Shown here: positions 54,598-56,529 of the stretch, in pieces | Layout of the letters: the number at the start of each line of letters is the position of its first letter | Numbering within the stretch: the stretch's first letter is position 1 | Source: Acidobacteriota bacterium | GTDB lineage: Bacteria; Acidobacteriota; Terriglobia; Acidiferrales; 2-02-FULL-67-57 | Length of the DNA stretch: 56,529 bases | Direction of reading: 5' to 3' | Assembly: GCA_022571295.1 (NCBI GenBank) | Contig: JACZYA010000003.1 | Coordinates: 1 to 56,529 of the forward strand | Program-made: the position numbers and the translations under genes | The notes under the pieces: generated by a model | The model's input: the letters and a program-made list of their open reading frames with translations, nothing else | Told to the model about the DNA's origin: nothing | The model's database searches: none

Positions 54598-56163
54598 CTA
54601 GTCTGCCATCTCAGTTTTTTGGTCGCCGTTCGCCGCCGCTTTCAGTTCGACTAGGTTCCGAGGCAGCAGGTCCCCGCTGCGCAGTGCGCCCTGCCAGGGG
54701 CCGTCGGTGCTCATGGCGAACCCGAGCGACTGCTGGCGGTCAAGCGAGCCGTGCGTGCTGAGCATGTCCACCATCAACTGGAAGAAGCCGCTGCCGTGGG
54801 TGTAGCCCGGTTGGAGACTGACACCCAGGTCGGAAGGGTTGCGCACGTGGTTGGTGGCCCACTGCCGGAGCCGGTGGCCCGGGTCGGGATAGAAGTGGTC
54901 CTGCGTGGCTGCGAATAGGTTGGCGTCGCTGACCCAGCCTTCGGCGTCCGCTTTGCCTTCGTCGCGCAGTTGGGTCAGGATTGTTGCCAGCGCCAGCGGG
55001 TCGCCGGTGAGCGGCTGGTAGCGGTAGGCGGTGGCGTCTTGGTTCCAACTGAACTGGGCGTGGCCGCGGCGGCTCTGGATGGCGACTCCGCCCTCGCTCC
55101 GGCTGAGCACGAAATCTACCCCGTGCAGTTGCGCCAGGACGGGCGCTAGCTTCTCGGCCTGGCCAGCTGCGGTATAGACCGCCATAAAACCCACCAGTCC
55201 GTAGCGAGGAACAACCACATCGTTCTCCTGTTCGAGGCGGTTCGCCAGCCGCCAGCCGTTTTCTTCCAGGTACTCGCGCAGCGGGACGCGATGCGATTCG
55301 ATCAGGCTGTTGCCGTGATTGGAGAAGAGGGTGATGCGCAGGCGGCCCCCGGCATCGAAGTAGAGTTCGCGCAGCAGGGAATCGACCTCAATCAGCAGGC
55401 GGCGCATCTCCTCGCGCGGCAGAATGTGGTAGAGCGAGTCGGTGGAAGCGATGTGGGCCAAGTAGATTTTTTCCTGCGAGGCCAGGAAGCGTTTGCGCAG
55501 GCGGCCCAGGTCGGCGCGGTAACTCTTGCGCGGCAGGATGTAGGCCATGCCTTTGAAAATGCCGCCCATGTCGTAGTCGAGTAGGTCGAGGTAGGGAATG
55601 TTCTGCTCGCTGAAGGTGAGCAGCATGCCGCCCGCCAGTTTGTTCTTTGTGCGGTCGAAGTAGCGGTGCTCGTAGCCCGGCACCGGGCCGCTCTGGAACA
55701 CTTCCGTCAGCGCAATCTCGCTCTCCGACGGGAAGGGCGCGATCAGCGGCACCGGACGGAAGAACTCGCGCAAGTAGCCCTCCTCCCACAGCGCAAGCAT
55801 TTCCTGGTAGGGCACGCCGTCGAGGCACACCACCAGCCAGCGGGCCTGCGGGTCGTCGGCCGCCGGGGGAAGGAAACTGGTGGGTTCATTGTTTTCGGTC
55901 AGGACGGCGTCAACGGTGCCGTCGCCGTTGCTGTCGGTGGCGATGGTGCGGTGGCCGTCGGCCCGGCGCAGGTAGGTCCAACTGCGGTCGCCGTCGGGGT
56001 GGGCGGGCGTGACCGTCACTAGCTGGTAGGCGACCGGCACCGGACGTCCCCAGGTGTGGATGCGCCGGGCCAGCGCTGCGCCCAGCGCCAGAAGGATGAG
56101 CCCTGTTAGGAGGAGAATCTTCGCGCGACGTTTCATCATCCTGTTTTTCTTGGATGCCGGCAA
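54598..56163 (-). CDS. membrane-anchored alkaline-phosphatase-superfamily protein
   Basis: A 521-residue protein with an N-terminal membrane anchor (ILLLTGLILLALGAAL, about 16-31) and a large exported domain. WLVVCLDGVPYQEM matches the first metal strand of the alkaline-phosphatase/phosphodiesterase superfamily; ASTDSLYH and FSNHGNSL occupy the places of the later metal sites, although the usual SDHG is NHG here. An EF-hand-like loop DSNGDGTVD lies near residue 77. Hydrolysis of a phosphate or sulfate ester, or lipid-headgroup transfer, is possible; the altered motif leaves activity open. Confidence 0.72.
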   Translation of the reverse strand: MPASKKNRMMKRRAKILLLTGLILLALGAALARRIHTWGRPVPVAYQLVTVTPAHPDGDRSWTYLRRADGHRTIATDSNGDGTVDAVLTENNEPTSFLPPAADDPQARWLVVCLDGVPYQEMLALWEEGYLREFFRPVPLIAPFPSESEIALTEVFQSGPVPGYEHRYFDRTKNKLAGGMLLTFSEQNIPYLDLLDYDMGGIFKGMAYILPRKSYRADLGRLRKRFLASQEKIYLAHIASTDSLYHILPREEMRRLLIEVDSLLRELYFDAGGRLRITLFSNHGNSLIESHRVPLREYLEENGWRLANRLEQENDVVVPRYGLVGFMAVYTAAGQAEKLAPVLAQLHGVDFVLSRSEGGVAIQSRRGHAQFSWNQDATAYRYQPLTGDPLALATILTQLRDEGKADAEGWVSDANLFAATQDHFYPDPGHRLRQWATNHVRNPSDLGVSLQPGYTHGSGFFQLMVDMLSTHGSLDRQQSLGFAMSTDGPWQGALRSGDLLPRNLVELKAAANGDQKTEMAD

Positions 56164-56366
56164 AGCAGCGGGCTAGTACAGCATATTTCCCCGCGGCAAG
56201 GAAGAAGCGGCTGCGAGCGGCCGTAGTGGGTCTTTTTGAAAATTAAAACTCGCGCCGAGCCCGGCGGCTTGACCGCAAGCGCGTGCGGTTAGTGCGCGAT
56301 GGGGTGCAAGGAAAGCCAAGTCCAACCGACCCCGGAACTGACACCAAGGAAAGCGCCCGAAGCATG
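56164..56366. other. 203-bp gap, no feature seen
   Basis: The stretch lies between the start of the phosphatase-fold gene and the end of the edge gene. I see no promoter, repeat or ORF that I would defend. Confidence 0.4.
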
Positions 56367-56529
56367 TTATTCTTCCTTGCTCGTCTTGCCGAGTTTGGTC
56401 TCCTCCGCTGACTTGCCTTCTTTGTCGCCCTCGCTGCTCTCCAATAGGAGCGGAAGAAACCGAAGCAGATAGAGATACGCGACTACGGTAGCGTATATCG
56501 GTATCAGGTGCGGTACTTGCAAACTATTG
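56367..56529 (-). CDS. C-terminus of an unidentified membrane protein, cut by window edge
   Basis: The minus strand from the right edge is open for 53 codons to a TAA at 56367-56369. The visible part has a hydrophobic helix (IYATVVAYLYLLRFLPLLL) and a highly charged tail rich in Glu, Lys and Ser ending KTSKEE. This is a plausible C-terminus of a membrane protein, but no family can be named from so little. Confidence 0.45.
   Translation of the reverse strand, partial: NSLQVPHLIPIYATVVAYLYLLRFLPLLLESSEGDKEGKSAEETKLGKTSKEE

Overview
The window is about 56.5 kb of GC-rich bacterial chromosome, almost fully coding. It most likely comes from the Acidobacteriota (class Terriglobia is a guess). The evidence is a secreted VWFA-related protein of the type typical of that phylum, a Gram-negative LPS export cluster (lptC-lptB) beside rpoN and rapZ, and long runs of housekeeping genes with 4-bp stop/start overlaps. 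Nearly all genes are core genes. The unusual material is concentrated around hisS, around a tRNA-Leu, and in a two-gene microcompartment locus.

Layout. 1-1108 holds a partial MFS exporter. 1348-9957 is one co-directional run: a fused MoaD-MoaE, a VWFA protein, an inositol-phosphatase-family enzyme, a metallophosphoesterase, and then a nucleoside salvage set (pyrimidine-nucleoside phosphorylase, NupC-type permease, purine-nucleoside phosphorylase, cytidine deaminase and a predicted lipoprotein amidohydrolase). 10011-11825 (minus) has a RodZ-like protein and a conserved hypothetical, divergent from a GAF-GGDEF diguanylate cyclase at 12001. 13208-15398 encodes a hexameric microcompartment shell protein and a CoA-acylating aldehyde dehydrogenase with an unusual tail. 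15475-22727 is envelope and regulation: a very large LptC/LptA-like protein, LptB, sigma-54, RapZ and an MsbA-like exporter. 22730-28843 is yicC-gmk-rpoZ-coaBC-udg-priA. 28846-32425 has an M50 protease, an HU-family protein, dcd and an Mrp ATPase. 32479-33204 is a REC-PilZ regulator.

33205-34125 is a non-coding mosaic of palindromic modules and contains a broken copy of the hisS 5' end. The intact hisS that follows carries an insertion of about 95 residues in its catalytic core. Next come aspS (with a C-terminal extension), mutL and cmk. The minus-strand block tig-clpP-clpX-lon-rho (40638-47884) is a protein quality-control cluster.

48541-56529 is accessory. It holds a small Cys-rich ORF, a secreted hypothetical, tRNA-Leu(UAG), a tiny GIY-YIG element bounded by 69-bp direct repeats that duplicate the tRNA 3' end, an Ada-like alkylation-repair protein, an MFS transporter, a DUF547 protein, a DHH phosphoesterase, an alkaline-phosphatase-fold membrane protein, and the C-terminus of one more gene.

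The best candidate for an undescribed system is the tRNA-Leu/GIY-YIG element. Its repeat contains a hairpin that differs between copies by a compensatory base-pair change. The palindromic modules inside the broken hisS copy look related to those in this element.
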